NCBI GenBank assembly: GCA_024138015.1
Contig: JAMXBB010000007.1
Coordinates: forward strand, 67,400,421-67,464,420
Source of the DNA: Lumnitzera littorea
Lineage: Eukaryota > Streptophyta > Magnoliopsida > Myrtales > Combretaceae
Direction: 5' to 3'
DNA: 64,000 nt
Made by a program: the position numbers and the translations under genes. Shown one piece after another: positions 48,470 through 61,239 of the stretch. Position 1 is the stretch's first letter, and every line of letters starts with the position of its first letter. A model generated the notes under the pieces. It did not search any database. It was not told the origin of the DNA and worked only from the letters and a program-made list of their open reading frames with translations.

Positions 48470-50440
48470 ATTGATATTGATTATGTATCCAGCATAAAGT
48501 TTTAAAGAAAAATGAAGAAAAAGTATAATTCCATAGGTTACTCATGCCCTATAAAATTTATAGGATACAAGGTATTGGGTGGTCTAAATGTACCATAAGA
48601 CAGGTTTCGAATATCAAAGTTTAGGAGCTTAATGGCCTTATACCCTACCTACCTTATACAAGCTCACCCTTATACTATAGCAAATACATTTGAATATCTA
48701 AAGCCCTCTCTATTTACCTTTAAGAGAGCTATTAGGTATTTTTTAACCTTTATTGATGATTTTTCTAGTAAATTTATATATCTTTTCTGAAGCATTAAAA
48801 AAAAAAAAGTGAGGTTTGAAATCTTCTAAGATTGAAAACCATGGCAAAGAAGCTAGCAATATATCTATTAAGAGTTCATAATAAAGAATAAGTTTAAGCT
48901 TACAAGTTATTGTGGAAAAAAAAAAAAGCTTATGATCTATGATCACAATAATCATTTATATTGATTATGTGTCTAGCATAAAATTTCAAAGAAAAATGAA
49001 GAAAAAGGACAATTCCATAGGTTACCCCATACCTTATAAAATCTATAGAGTACAATATATAGGGTGGTCCAAATATACCATAAGATAGGCTTCGAATATC
49101 AAAGTTTAGGAACTTAATGGTCTTATACCCTACATATCTTATACATACTCACCCTTACTCTATAGAAAATACATTTGAATATCTAGAGCCTTTTCTATTT
49201 ATCTTTAAGAGAGCTATTCGGTATTTTTTAATCTTTATTGATGATTTTTCTTGTAAATTTATATATTTTTTTCTAAAGTATAATAAAAAAAGTTAGGAGA
49301 TTTGAAATCTTCTAAGATTGGAAAACCATAGCAAAGAAGCTAGCAATATATCTATCAAGAGTTCATAATAAATAATAGGTTTAAGCTAATGAGTTATTCT
49401 GCAGAAATAAAAAAAAAAGGCTTATGATTTATGATCTCAATAATCACTGATATTGATTATGTGTTTAGCATAAAGTTTCAAAGAAAAATAAAGAAAAAGT
49501 ATAATTCCATAGGTTACTTGTATCCTATAAAATCTATAGGGTATAGAATATAGGGTGGTCTAAATGTACCATAGGATAGATTTCAGATATCAAAGTTTAG
49601 GAACCCGATGACCTTATACCCTACTTACCTTATACACGCTCACCTTTACTCTATAGCAAATAAATTTGAATATTTAGAGCCCTCTCTATTTACCTTTAAG
49701 AGCTATTTGGTATTTTTTTAATCTTTATTGATGATTTTTCTTGTAAATTTATATATTTTTTTCTAAAGTATAATAAAAAAAGTTAGGAGATTTGAAATCT
49801 TCTAAGATTGGAAAACCATAGCAAAGAAGCTAGCAATATATCTATCAAGAGTTCATAATAAATAATAGGTTTAAGCTAATGAGTTATTCTGCAGAAATAA
49901 AAAAAAAAGGCTTATGATTTATGATCTCAATAATCACTGATATTGATTATGTGTTTAGCATAAAGTTTCAAAGAAAAATAAAGAAAAAGTATAATTCCAT
50001 AGGTTACTTGTATCCTATAAAATCTATAGGGTATAGAATATAGGGTGGTCTAAATGTACCATAGGATAGATTTCAGATATCAAAGTTTAGGAACCCGATG
50101 ACCTTATACCCTACTTACCTTATACACGCTCACCTTTACTCTATAGCAAATAAATTTGAATATTTAGAGCCCTCTCTATTTACCTTTAAGAGCTATTTGG
50201 TATTTTTTTAATCTTTATTGATGATTTTTCTTGTAAATTTATATATTTTTTCTGAAGTATAAAAAAATAAAAAAGGTGAGATTTGAAATCTTCCAAGATT
50301 GGAAAAGCACGGCATAAAAGCTAGCAATATATCTATTAAGAGTTCATAATAAATAACAGGTCTAAGCTTATGAGTTATTTTGAAAATAAATAAATAAAGG
50401 CTTACGATTTATGATCTCAATAATTTTTATCTCAAGTATT
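48470..50440 (+). repeat. Tandem array of four ~490-bp units derived from a Ty1/copia integrase
   Basis: The anchor tattgattatg occurs at 48475, 48959, 49451 and 49941 (periods 484, 492 and 490). Units contain a frame reading RYFLTFIDDFSSKFIYLF (first unit, near 48735-48790), which matches the conserved YFLTFIDDFSR region of copia-type integrase. Each also has the landmarks gggtggtctaaatgtaccat and gctagcaatatatct. Positions 49224-49760 and 49714-50250 are identical over about 537 bp, while the first unit differs from the others by many substitutions. The frames are broken, so it is not a functional gene. Confidence 0.9.
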
Positions 50441-50805
50441 ATATGCTATAAGTCAGCTTTCCACACTCTACAACATAATTAAATAGCAAAGTGAATGAAT
50501 AGGAACTTATTTAGAGATCTAGATATTGATTTCTACAGAGTAAATCCTTTTTTTTTTAGAAGGGAAAATTTGAATCCTATATATCCTAATAGAAAACCAA
50601 TGATGATGCCATTAGACTACAACAGCTTTAGCTTATGTAGTGAACTTCAAAAAAAAGGTTTAAGAAGAAGCTAGAAATTTAAGATGTCATATTGTAAATG
50701 TTTTGTATATACAACACTAAGAATGTGAGACATCTAGTAAATTATGGTAAAGTATTTGTCAAGATCTAGCATTATAGGGATAAATATCATCATTACATAA
50801 GTATG
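50441..50805. other. Short intergenic stretch
   Basis: No gene or repeat recognised between the copia-derived array and the duplicated retroelement segment. Confidence 0.5.
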
Positions 50806-53480
50806 CCTAATCAAGTTATAGTACAAACACGAATTTGAGTTTAAGTTATCGATCTTATAGAGAATCATGAAATTCGAGAAAATTATATATTATTAGCAAT
50901 TCTCCCTAAAATTACCAATTATCTAACTTATTAAATTAATTATGAATAAGATAAATATAATAAGATAAAGAAATAATAGATAATAAAGAATATAATCAAA
51001 CAAGAAAAATAATTAAACAAGAATACAAACAACAAGATTAAATAAGCAAAATTAATTAAATTGTGGAAACATAATCCCTAGTAAATCCATTATTTACTAC
51101 CTAATTCTATATGACTTTCAATCTCAATTGTACTTTTAGATTGTAAAGAAACCTAAAGTGAATTGACTAGACTCACCTCTCTTAATTAATTCCTAATCCT
51201 GAAGGTACTCTATTCAAATCACTTTTTCAACAAAATATCTAAAGATCACATTAAAATCTTGAATCCTTTTATTAGGTTGCTTTAATTTAGAGAAATTGAA
51301 TACATAATTGTTTAGTCTATTCAATTATTTCTAATTGCATCAATCCATTTACTACTGGATCTCGTAAACTCTATAGTAAATTTAAACAATAATTCAATAG
51401 CCAACTATATTAAATTAAAAAAAATACAAACAATGCAATTAGATCATAAAGCACAATATTATAGATTGAAAATAAAATAATTTTCACATTAAACTAAGAA
51501 TCAATAAAAGATTCACTAAGAAGATGAAATTACAACATAAACATAAAATAAAAGAGATTGAGAGTTATGAGAAAACCCCTATACTTTACATTTCACAAAT
51601 ATCTCTCTAAGGGCTATTGTAGACCTAAGACTCTATATATAGGACTTATATTCGAGATTACAAAAGAAGCCTTTCAAAAATAAAAGATTTGCCAATTATG
51701 GAATGTACATGCCACAGGATCACGATTGTGATCTTAGGCATCTTCTTCTTCTTCTTCATGTGTAACTTGTATTTTTCAATGATATTCACTGATGAAAGCT
51801 ACATGATCATGTTCATGCATGTGTTCTTCTTTGGACACTATTTCTCATTTGGACTTCACTCTGCTGAGTGGCTCAATCAATGCACTTATTTGTTAAAACT
51901 CCTTAACTTCATAAAATTACCTAAAAACTTGTTGGAATCTTCAAAAACACCTTTAAATGTTATAATAACCAATTAAGCTCCAAATCATCAATAATTAACA
52001 CAAATAATGGATAAAATTATGCAAAACTATCCCAAAAATATATATATATATATATATGCTAAATAAGTATTATCAAATTCCCTCGCACTTAAATTTTTGT
52101 TTATCCCCAGGCAAAACAATGAAAATAAAACTAGGAGAAGTTTATAAATTCTCTTATAACTTTGAAAAGTGCATCCTCCATTTGAAAGGCTCCATAACTT
52201 TTCTCAAAAATCACTCTTTTCTTTTTTCATTAGAAATGCCCTTAGAGCACTTAGGTACTTAACATTGAAGAGTCACTAAATTTCAACAATCAATCTAAAT
52301 AATAAAGAGTTAGCCTTATCACCTAAATACAAACTAAACTAGAAATCAAAACAAACATTAATAAACTAAAAAAAAAAAGTTATAAGAATTTTACCTCTCT
52401 AATGCAAGAGGAGAGAGATCTTCCTTGAATTATTTTTGTCACAAAAACTCAAGCTAGATGTATGTTACATCAACTCATCATTTGATTGCTTCCTTAATTT
52501 GTATTTTTCATTAGGAGGTTTTTAATCCAATTTACTTTTTTTTTTTTAATTAAGCATGATTTTATCAAAAGTGGGAAAGAACATTGCTCTTTTGACAAAC
52601 TAAGATCAATCCATATTGTCTTAATTCTTAGATTGGCAATAGGAAAGTATCTTGCTTTTTTAATAGACCAAGGTAGGTTCTTACCAATCTTTATCAATTT
52701 CCTTAGGTTAGTAGTAAGAAAGAACCCTACTTTTCTAAAGGACCAAGATTGATCATTAGCAACTTTGCATTTTATTTACTTTAATTTTTTCTTTTGCCTC
52801 CAATTACTTTGATTTATTTCCTCAAGAGACCTTCAAAAGACAAATCTTTTTTGTTCATCCAATATAAAAAAGAATTTTTAAGAAAAACAGAAATAAATAA
52901 CTATCATTCTCAAATTAAGCTTAAAAATGCAAATAACTAGTCCTTAAACTATTAATATATCTATCTTGATTGCAAGTCTAAGTTTGAGTTTAAGCAATAG
53001 GGAATTCTAGATCATAAGAATTTAACTACTCAAATTTAGCAAAGTGGAACTAAAGTCATAGAGAATTATGGGTAGATTTAAAAAAAAAAAAATTGTTTTG
53101 CTTATAAAATGGGATACAAATTTTTAATGTTATTTCTAACAAAACCAGAAAGAAAACTTAAGTGTGTAATTGTCAATCAAAACATGCCCATTCTTATATA
53201 TATATATAAATTTCTTTTCCCCTACACTTAAATTGTAGATTATCCCTAATGTATACTATCTTGAAGCAACAATCTAATTGAAAAGGGAAAAGAAAAAGCA
53301 AAAGATAACTAAGACTTCCTCGATTTTTAGTAGCATTGACATTGATAATTTTACTACCCTGATCTAATTCATGCTATTCAAAGTGAAAGGTTCCTTGCAA
53401 CATAAAAAGAGAAACTACAAAAGAGAAAATGTTAAAGAAAAGGGAAAAAAAAAATCGACTACTAAACCTAACGTGTCAGG
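50806..53480. repeat. Diverged direct duplication, copy 1 (retroelement UTR/LTR-like)
   Basis: Matches 53501-55990 along its length with many substitutions and indels. Both copies begin cctaatcaag / cctagtcaac and ttatagtac, share attaccaattatctaactta, cttgtatttttcaa, tcaaattccc...cacttaaa and a long purine-rich tail. Wording such as caaattccc...cacttaaattt followed by ttatccccaggc recalls non-coding parts of Athila/Tat-type elements. (TA)n tracts are at 52039-52057 and near 53195-53208. No supported coding sequence; a 95-codon open frame at 51689 is not conserved in copy 2. Confidence 0.75.
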
Positions 53481-53500
53481 TAATGTGTTCCTGCAATACA

Positions 53501-55990
53501 CCTAGTCAACTTATAGTACAAGCATAAATTGAGTTCAAGTTGTTGTTGATTCTATAGGGAACCACGAATGTTAAGAAATCCAATATTACTAGCAATTATC
53601 TTTAGGATTACCAATTATCTAACTTATTAATTTAATTAAATAGTTATAATAAAATAAACAATAAACAAACAAAATAAATAATAAGAAAATAAACAATGAA
53701 ATCAAATAAACAAAATAATTAAATCATGAGAACAATCCTTAGTAAGTTTATTATTTACCACTTAATTCCACGTGGCTTTCTATCTTAATTATACTCTTAG
53801 ACCATGGAGATTCCTAAGATGAATTAACTGGACTCGCATCTCTCTACTCTATCTAAATTGCTTCTATAACAAAGTACCTCAGGATCACATTAAGATCTTG
53901 AATCTCTCTATTAAGTTGCCTTAATCCAAAAAAATTGAATATACAATCGCTTAGCCTATTCAATTAACTGGACTCGCATCTCTCTACTTTTAGTTGATTC
54001 AAACATTTCAATAGCTAGCCATATTAAACTAAAGACAATACAAGCAATGAAATTAGATCACAAAAGACAATATCATAGATTAAGAATATAAAACAATTAT
54101 CACATTGAAATAGAGTTTAATAAAATATTCACTAAGATGATTAAATTACAACATAAAACTAAAATAGAAGAATTTAAGAGACATGAGAGATCTTCTATAC
54201 TTTACCTTGAGGTTCTTCTCTTTTTACACTAAACCTAAGACTCTATATTTATAGGATGTAAACTGAGGGTTACCAAAGAAGCCTTCTTAAAAAAAGTAGA
54301 TTCGCAAATTATAGTAAGTACATTCCTTAGGAACATGGCTATAGTCTTGAGAGTATTCATCTTCTTCACGTGCAACTTGTATTTTTCAACGAAAATTCTT
54401 GACGAGAGCTACAAGACCAGTGTATACGGTAGTGTTTACACATGTATTCTTCATTAGACACTAATTTTTGTCTAAATTTCACTTCATTAAGTAGCTCAAT
54501 CAGTGCAATTCTTTGTTGAAACTCCAAAACTCCCCAAAATTGCCCAAAAACATGTTGGAAGCTTCAAAAACACCTATAAATAAAATAATAACTAATTAAG
54601 CTCAAAATCACCAATAATTAACACGATTAAAGAATAAAGTTATGTAAAATTACCCTAAAATATATGTGCTATATGAGTGTTGTCAAATTCCCCTACACTT
54701 GAACTTTTACTTATCCTGAAGCAAAATAATCAAATTAAAAGTAGGACAAGATTAACAATTCTTTTATAACTTAGAAAAGTACATCCTCAATTCGAAAGGC
54801 CTCATAATGTTTTTCACAAACCACCATTTCTTCTTTCATTAGTAATACCTTTAAAACACTTAGGCATTTATCATTGAAAAACCACTAAATTTCAATAATC
54901 AATCTAAATAATCTAGAGCTAGTCTTATCACTTAAATAGAAACTAAATTAGAAATCAAAACAAATATTACCAAACTAAGAAAAAGTTATAAGAATTTAAC
55001 TACTCCAACATAAGAGAAGAGAAATCTTCCCGGTACTATTTTTGTTGCAAAACTCAAACAAAATGCATGTTACATCAACTTATCCTCTAATTGTCCCCTT
55101 AGTTTATATTTTCATTAAGAGGCTATTTAATCCAACTCAATTCTTTTAAATTAAACAAAATTTTGTCGACACTGGGAAAGAATCTCACTCTTTTGACATA
55201 CTAAGACTAATCCATACCATCTAATTTTTAGATTAGTAATGGGAAGAAATCTTACCCTTCTAAGGAATCGAGGTCAATCCTTACCAACTTAAAATTTTCT
55301 TTTTATTTTAATAATTTCTTTTACCTTCAATTACTTTGATTAGTAGGGGACTTCTTAAAGACAAATCTCGTTTGTTCATCCAATTTTGAAAAATTTTTGG
55401 AGAAAAAAAAAGAAATAGATAACTATCCTTCTTGAATTATGCTTAGAAATATAAATAACTAATTCTTAACCTGTCAATATTTATTTTGATATTGAGTCTA
55501 AGTCTAAACTTAAGTAAGAGGAAACTTTTGTTCATAGGATTTAACTACTCAAATCTAATATAAAGAACTAGGGGTAGATTTAGAAAAAAAAAAAAAAAAA
55601 CTTGCTTATATAATGGGATGCAAATTTCTAGTTATTTCTAACAAAACTAAAAAAAAATGTAAATGTATGGTATTCAATTAAAGCATGCTCACTCATGTAT
55701 ATTTCAATGTCCCCCAATACTTAATTGTTTATTATCCATAATATACACTATCATAAAAGCGCAATATAATTGAAAAGGGAAAAAAAGGAGTAAAAGATAA
55801 TTGAGACTTCCCTGGTTTTCAATTGCATTGACAATGATAAAATTTTGTGGTCTAGATAAAAAATTTTGCCAGTCAAAATTGAAGGTTCATTATAACATGA
55901 AAAGGAAACAAACTACAATAGAGAAAAATGTTAAGGAAAAATAAAAACTAAATTGCTAGTAATCTTAATACATTAGATGGTTGGCTCCTG
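53501..55990. repeat. Diverged direct duplication, copy 2
   Basis: Starts 2695 bp after copy 1. The offset shrinks to about 2610 and then about 2490 further along, because copy 1 carries extra sequence. A poly-A run lies near 55585-55600. It leads on its right into the minus-strand Athila-like ORF remnant, so both copies may be 3' non-coding parts of that element. Confidence 0.75.
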
Positions 55991-56126
55991 CAAAATCATC
56001 ACAAAATGAGAAGATGTGCATCAAGCAATCTAAAAAGAAAAGAAAACTAAAGTTAGTCTAGTTATTACAATCATCCAAAAATGAAAAGAAATAAGTCTTT
56101 GACAAAATAAAATAAAAAGGGAAAAA

Positions 56127-57290
56127 TCAATCCTCTTCTTTAGTAGAGGGATCTTCCTCTTCAACTTCTTCTATATCACCTTCTTCTTCAAAGTCTTAGG
56201 TAGGGGGTGGTGATGGTGGCAAGGGAATGTGATGGTGCTTCATAATAGCCTTAATACATGACCTATGCACTTTAGTTGATTCTCCAGCGTCTTTTGTTTC
56301 CTGATTATCCTCCCCATGTTCCTTTTAATTTTCTCAAACACTAATCATGATGTAGAGGGCTTATGTTGTATCAACACTAGTGATGGAGCTTCAGGTGCTA
56401 CCTCTAAAAATTCTTCCACTCAGGGTACTAAAAGTGTTGGCAGGAGCTTTATGGCATAAATTGATTCCAAGTTCACAAAGGTAGGATGGTGAACCAATTC
56501 CATCAAGGGGAGGCAACCAAACGCTAATCCTCTTCACTAGTTAAGTGATAAAAGGTCTCTCGAAAATGAACCTAACTCTTCCTTCGATAGCTTAGCTCTT
56601 AAATAAGAAAGCCATGTGAACACCCAAATTGATCGAATGTTATGTTGCCAAGCTATGCAAGAACATAATATCATTTAATTTATAGCCTTCATACTATTCT
56701 TGTACCCCATCACACTCCTTACAAGAACCTAATGAATCATCCTTAAGACAAGATCTCTCAAAGTTGAGGCCTTTGACTTACTTAGGTTATATAATTTAGT
56801 ACTGGAGTTCAATACAACCTAAACTGGCAAATTGTAGTGCTCAACTTAATGAACATACTCCTTAGAGTACAACCAAAGGCCACTAGTGTTGTGTCAAAAC
56901 ACATTGACACTTGTTGCTGACTAACTCTAAACATAATGGTATTTTGAGTTTTGTTGTCAATTTGTTCAAAGTCCAAAGTAAGGGTGCTAAGGATTTCTGG
57001 AGTAAGCTTCTTGTATGTTGGCTCATTGATGGTCAAGAGCCAATCTTAGTGTCTGATTTCTAGATATCATCACATCACTGTTTCATATCTAACCTTTACC
57101 AAATTGTCCCAGCTTAGTATAGAATTCTCTCTAAACCCCTTTACATAGTTTACTGTAAATTTTTCATTGCCATTCGAAGCATGGGATTTCACTTGACATT
57201 AGTACCTACACTACCTTTCCTGACAATTTACTTAACTCTCAACATGATCTAAAATAAGCAAAAAAGTTTAGAAGATGAGTTAAGTCACAT
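56127..57290 (-). pseudogene. Athila-like retroelement ORF remnant
   Basis: On the minus strand a broken frame includes INEPTYKKLTPEILSTLTLD and TIMFRVSQQQVSMCFDTTLVAFG (near 56880-57030; the second block is given here as TIMFRVSQQQ and its continuation). This resembles the 'NEPTY.ELT.EFLSTL ... FRL.G....M...EF..ALG' pattern of Athila-type gypsy ORFs. It ends with an acidic tail (FEEEGDIEEVEEEDPSTKEE) and a stop at 56127. Stops and shifts occur throughout. It abuts the LTR of the second gypsy element. Confidence 0.5.
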
Positions 57291-57295
57291 GGTAG

Positions 57296-57860
57296 TATGA
57301 ACCATGACCAAAAACAGATAACGTCAGTCGTTAGATGGGTCCGAGCTTGCAGAAAGCTCGAAAAAAAGTGATGGAGTATGTATAAAAGGACAAATGCGAA
57401 TAAAGGGTAAGCAACAACCCATGAATAGCTCCGAAGGATATGACATACTAATGGAACTTTTGAGGACTCATGGCACAATTCGATATGACACACGAATCAG
57501 TCCAGTAAGGTTACTCACCACCTAGCCTTGGTCAAGGGTTAGGGTAAGAGTGATGCCGAAAGTAAACAACAATGTTAACGTAAGGAAGAAAATACAAAGT
57601 GTATTAATGGTGATCTAGTTCTACCTCTTTACAACTATAAGTATAGGGGTATTTATACTCATAAGTTAGGAAAACTTACCCAAAAGGAAAAAAACAAAAA
57701 GAGCATTTCCTAAGGAAGTAATATACAAAATATAAAAGGGTAAAAATGAATATACAGAGAAAACAATCATTGATGCAACGGATTCTACACATGATTCTAT
57801 ATACGTGGCGATGCCGTATTGGTGATGCCGTTGGAAGATATGGACAAAAAGGTACGAACA
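57296..57860 (-). repeat. 3' LTR of the second gypsy element
   Basis: Aligns over its full length with 62541-63104. The outer end reads TATGAACC on the plus strand (canonical TG changed) and the inner end GTACGAACA. The TATA box (TATAAATA on the minus strand) is at 57650-57657. Confidence 0.92.
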
Positions 57861-57899
57861 TCTTCCTTTGGGTTATTTTGGATTTAGGATCAAATTTGA

Positions 57900-58960
57900 A
57901 TGGTCTTCGTTCAGCTCTCCATTAGACTGATATGAACTGAGGTCGGAAACATTAAAGCGTTAGAAACCCCATAGTCCTCGGGCAACTCCAATCTGTAGGC
58001 ATTATCATTGATCTTCTCGAGGATCTTGAAAGGTCCTTTAGCTCCTATAGATAATTTGTTCCTCTTCTTGTTCGGGAATCGTTCCTTGCTGAGGTATAGC
58101 CATACTAAGTCTCCTAGCTGGAATTGTTTAGCCATCCTACCCTTGGTCTTCTCTACCATTCTTTTAGTGGCTTGGTCAATGTGCCAAGTGACTTTGTCAT
58201 AGATGTGCTAGAGGGATTGTTCTTGTACTCTTGCGTTAGGGTCCTCTTATATGGGTACAGGTACAAGGGTATGGTTAAGGGGCAACTTGAGATTAAAACC
58301 AAAAGCCACTTCAAAGGGTATTTCCTTAGTGGTGTCATGCATTGTACGGTTGTAAACGAATTCAACTATTGGCAACTAGACGTCCTAATCAGTCAAGTTC
58401 TTTCCTACTGCAGCTCGGAGCAATGATCCCAAAGTATAATTAACTACCTCCATCTAGCCACCAATTTGGGGATGATAGGAAGTACTGAATAGTAGTTTAG
58501 TCCCCATCTGAAGACATAAGGTCCTTTAGAAATGGCATAAGAACTTTGGATCCTTATTAGAGACTACACTTCTCGACACGTCGTGTAACTGCACAATCTC
58601 CTACAAGAAAAGAGAAGCAATAGCCGAAGCGTCGTTAGTTTTTTAGTAAGGCACAAAGTGTACCATTTTGATGGAACAATCTATGATGACCATTGTAAAA
58701 TCTTTGCTTTAGATAGTTCGTAGTAGTTTAAGAACAAAGTCCATGCTCAATTTAGTCCATAGCTTTGTCAGAACATGTAAGGGCATTGCTTTCCTTTACT
58801 GGGCTTAGCACTTAGCCCTCTTGCTCATGACACAGCTATCGACAACTCGGTGCATATCTTTCCTCATCTTTGACAAGAAGAATCGACTATTCAACAATTC
58901 ACAGGTCTTTCTTACTCTAAAATGTCTGGAGAGTCATCTAATATAGGCTTCCCTAATCAA
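57900..58960 (-). pseudogene. Integrase of the second gypsy element, disrupted
   Basis: Minus-strand pieces give WTKLSMDFVL, VVSNKDPKFLCHF, TSYHPQIGG*MEVVN and LPIVEFVYNRTMHDTTKE. The three catalytic positions (Asp, Asp, Glu) are present, but stops interrupt the core. The C-terminal domain at 57911-58159 is open and reads LGDLVWLYLSKERFPNK, AKGPFKILEKINDNAYRLEL and PEDYGVS. No chromodomain follows before the 3' LTR. Confidence 0.9.
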
Positions 58961-60320
58961 AGTTCTCGTATTGAACAGGTTGGCACGCATAATTTTCCAT
59001 CTTGGAACAAGTAACCATCCTTCACATGATACTCATCTACTGTCCTTCCATCAACACATCGCATGATTATGGGTCCAAAGTGTGAATCCTCAAAATACTG
59101 CTCTTTGATACTTATAAACCCCAATAGCTTAGTCTGCAATTCAATTAAAAGTGCATGTCACCTTGAAAGAGCATATGCAACTACGTTGCTCTTTTCTTAC
59201 TTTTATTCAATCATGAAATTAAATTCTTCAAGGAATTCAACCCATCTCACCTGCTACTTCGATAACTTCGTCTGACTTCGAAGGTACCTTAGTGATTTAT
59301 GGTCAATATACACGACAAACTCTCTCAATAGTAAATAGTGTTACCACACTTGTAATGCTCGGATCAACGCTAAGAGCTCATTATCATACATAGAGTAATT
59401 TAACTATGCCCCTTTGAGCTTCTCACTATGGAATGCAATTGGTCAGCCTTCCTGCATTAAGACAACACTTATTCCAATGCTTGATGCGTTACATTCCAAC
59501 TCAAATATTTTCTCAAAGTCAGGTAGAACCAACACCAAGGCAGAGGTCAATCTTTCTTTTACCTTAACAAGGCTCCTTTCTTCCCTTTCTCCCTATTGGA
59601 AGTCGATGTTCTTCTTTGTGAGCTTAGTAAGAAGCATGGCGAGGCAAGGTTACTGAAATTCTTGATGAATTGTTTATAAAATGAAGTTAGTCTATGGAAA
59701 CTTCTCACGTTGACATAAGTAATAGGAGTTGACCACTCTACAATTGCTTGGATCTTTTCCTCATCCACTCTTAAACTTCCTCCATTAACTACGTAGCCTA
59801 AGAATACTACTTCCTCTTGGTAAAAGCAACATTTCTTGAGATTACCGAATAGTCTCTTAATACAGAGGATATCTAATACTTCTTGGAGATGCTCACAGTG
59901 CTCAACATGTCAGCACTGTAAACCAATATGTCATCAAAGTACACCATGACATACTTTCCAATCAAATGTCTTAACACATAGTTCATCAATCGTATGAAAG
60001 TGTTTGGGTCATTTGACAGGCCAAATGGCATGACCATCCAGTCATAGTGTTCATGTCAAGTTTTAAACGCAGTCTTCTATTTGTCTCTTAGCCTCATGCG
60101 GATTTGATGGTAGCCAGACTTTAGGTCAATCTTACTAAAGACCATGGCTCTACTCAACTCATCTAACATGTCTTCTAACCTTAGGATCAGATACCTGTAT
60201 TTGATCATAATCTTGTTTATGACTCGGCTATTGACACATATCCGTTAGGCTCCATCTTTTTTCGACACCAGAAGCATCGGTACAGGGCAAAGGATAAGAC
60301 TTTCTCAAACATATCCTCTC
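58957..60320 (-). pseudogene. Reverse transcriptase and RNase H of the second gypsy element
   Basis: The RT palm box is visible as VMVYFDD at about 59930-59950 (both aspartates kept). The start of the RT thumb is VDEEKIQAIVEW-like, with RSFHRLTSFYKQFIKNFS at 59620-59768. RNase H follows in broken frames (59150-59560). The linker to integrase at 58957-59139 (LGFISIKEQYFEDSHFGP, DEYHVKDGYLFQDGKLCVP) is a good family match. Frames are broken by multiple stops. Confidence 0.9.
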
Positions 60321-60699
60321 TCCAGTAACTCATTGACTTAACATTGTAGCTTAGAAGCCTATCTAAGATTCATCTGATGGGCTAGCTTATTTGGTAATGC
60401 AGTACCGGATACTAAGTCAATACAATACTCTATGCCTCAAGTTGGGGGCAGTCCCTCGAGTAACTATTTTAGGAACAGGTCGACATACTCATCTAGTAAC
60501 TCTTTGATTTCCTAGGGTAGTTCACCCCACTCCTTCATTTCTAATAGGCACTTGACTAACATGAGGGTTGGCTTGTTAGCATTGACGACCTCTTGGAGCT
60601 TAGCTTTATTGATCACTAGAGCCTTCCTCAATCCGTAGGTAAGTTTTTTTTTGCAATTTATTAACTTCTCTCGACGGCATTGGGTTCAGTGTGATCTTC

Positions 60700-61050
60700 C
60701 GATCATCCTTCTCAAACATATACGTATTCTTATAGCCGTCATGGATAACTCTCCTATCAAACAGCTATAGCTTACCTAACAATACATGGGAAGCACATAT
60801 GGGTAGTACGTCACAAAGAATCTAGTTAGAGTAAATCCCTATAGTGATTGGTAGTAGTATTTGCTAAGTGACATGTAATGCTCTTTTCTCACTCAACCTT
60901 TGCAATTTGTACAGCTTTGGATGTACAACAATCAGCAACTTCCATTTTGAAATAAGATTGGCTAATGCCACATTGGTGCACCTTCCACTATCCATGATGA
61001 AACCACACACCTAATCATTCACCTTATAGGTGATATAAAAAAAATTCTCT
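60700..61050 (-). pseudogene. Aspartic protease region of the second gypsy element
   Basis: On the minus strand the active-site region reads FIMDSGRCTNVALANLI (near 60960-61010), with the catalytic D-S-G retained. Further along are VLCDVLPICASHVLLGK-like and FDRRVIHDGYKNTYMFEKDD-like blocks, typical of plant gypsy proteases. At least one stop occurs. Confidence 0.82.
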
Positions 61051-61239
61051 CTCTACTCTTCCTCTCGTAAGGGTTCTATATTCATAGTGCATCGGATAAC
61101 CATGAATAACTAAGCCAAGTCCTTAGCAAATACATCATCATTAATTAGTTCTTTCTCAGCATTTTCTTTCCTAGCAAGGACCTCCTCCTCCTTGGGTTCC
61201 TTATCTATACTGTCTACTTCTAGCTTCGAGACATTTCCC

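Noticed and set aside
51689..51976. 95-codon open frame with hydrophobic segments
   Set aside because: Lies in duplicated copy 1, and the frame is not conserved in copy 2 (54320-54600).
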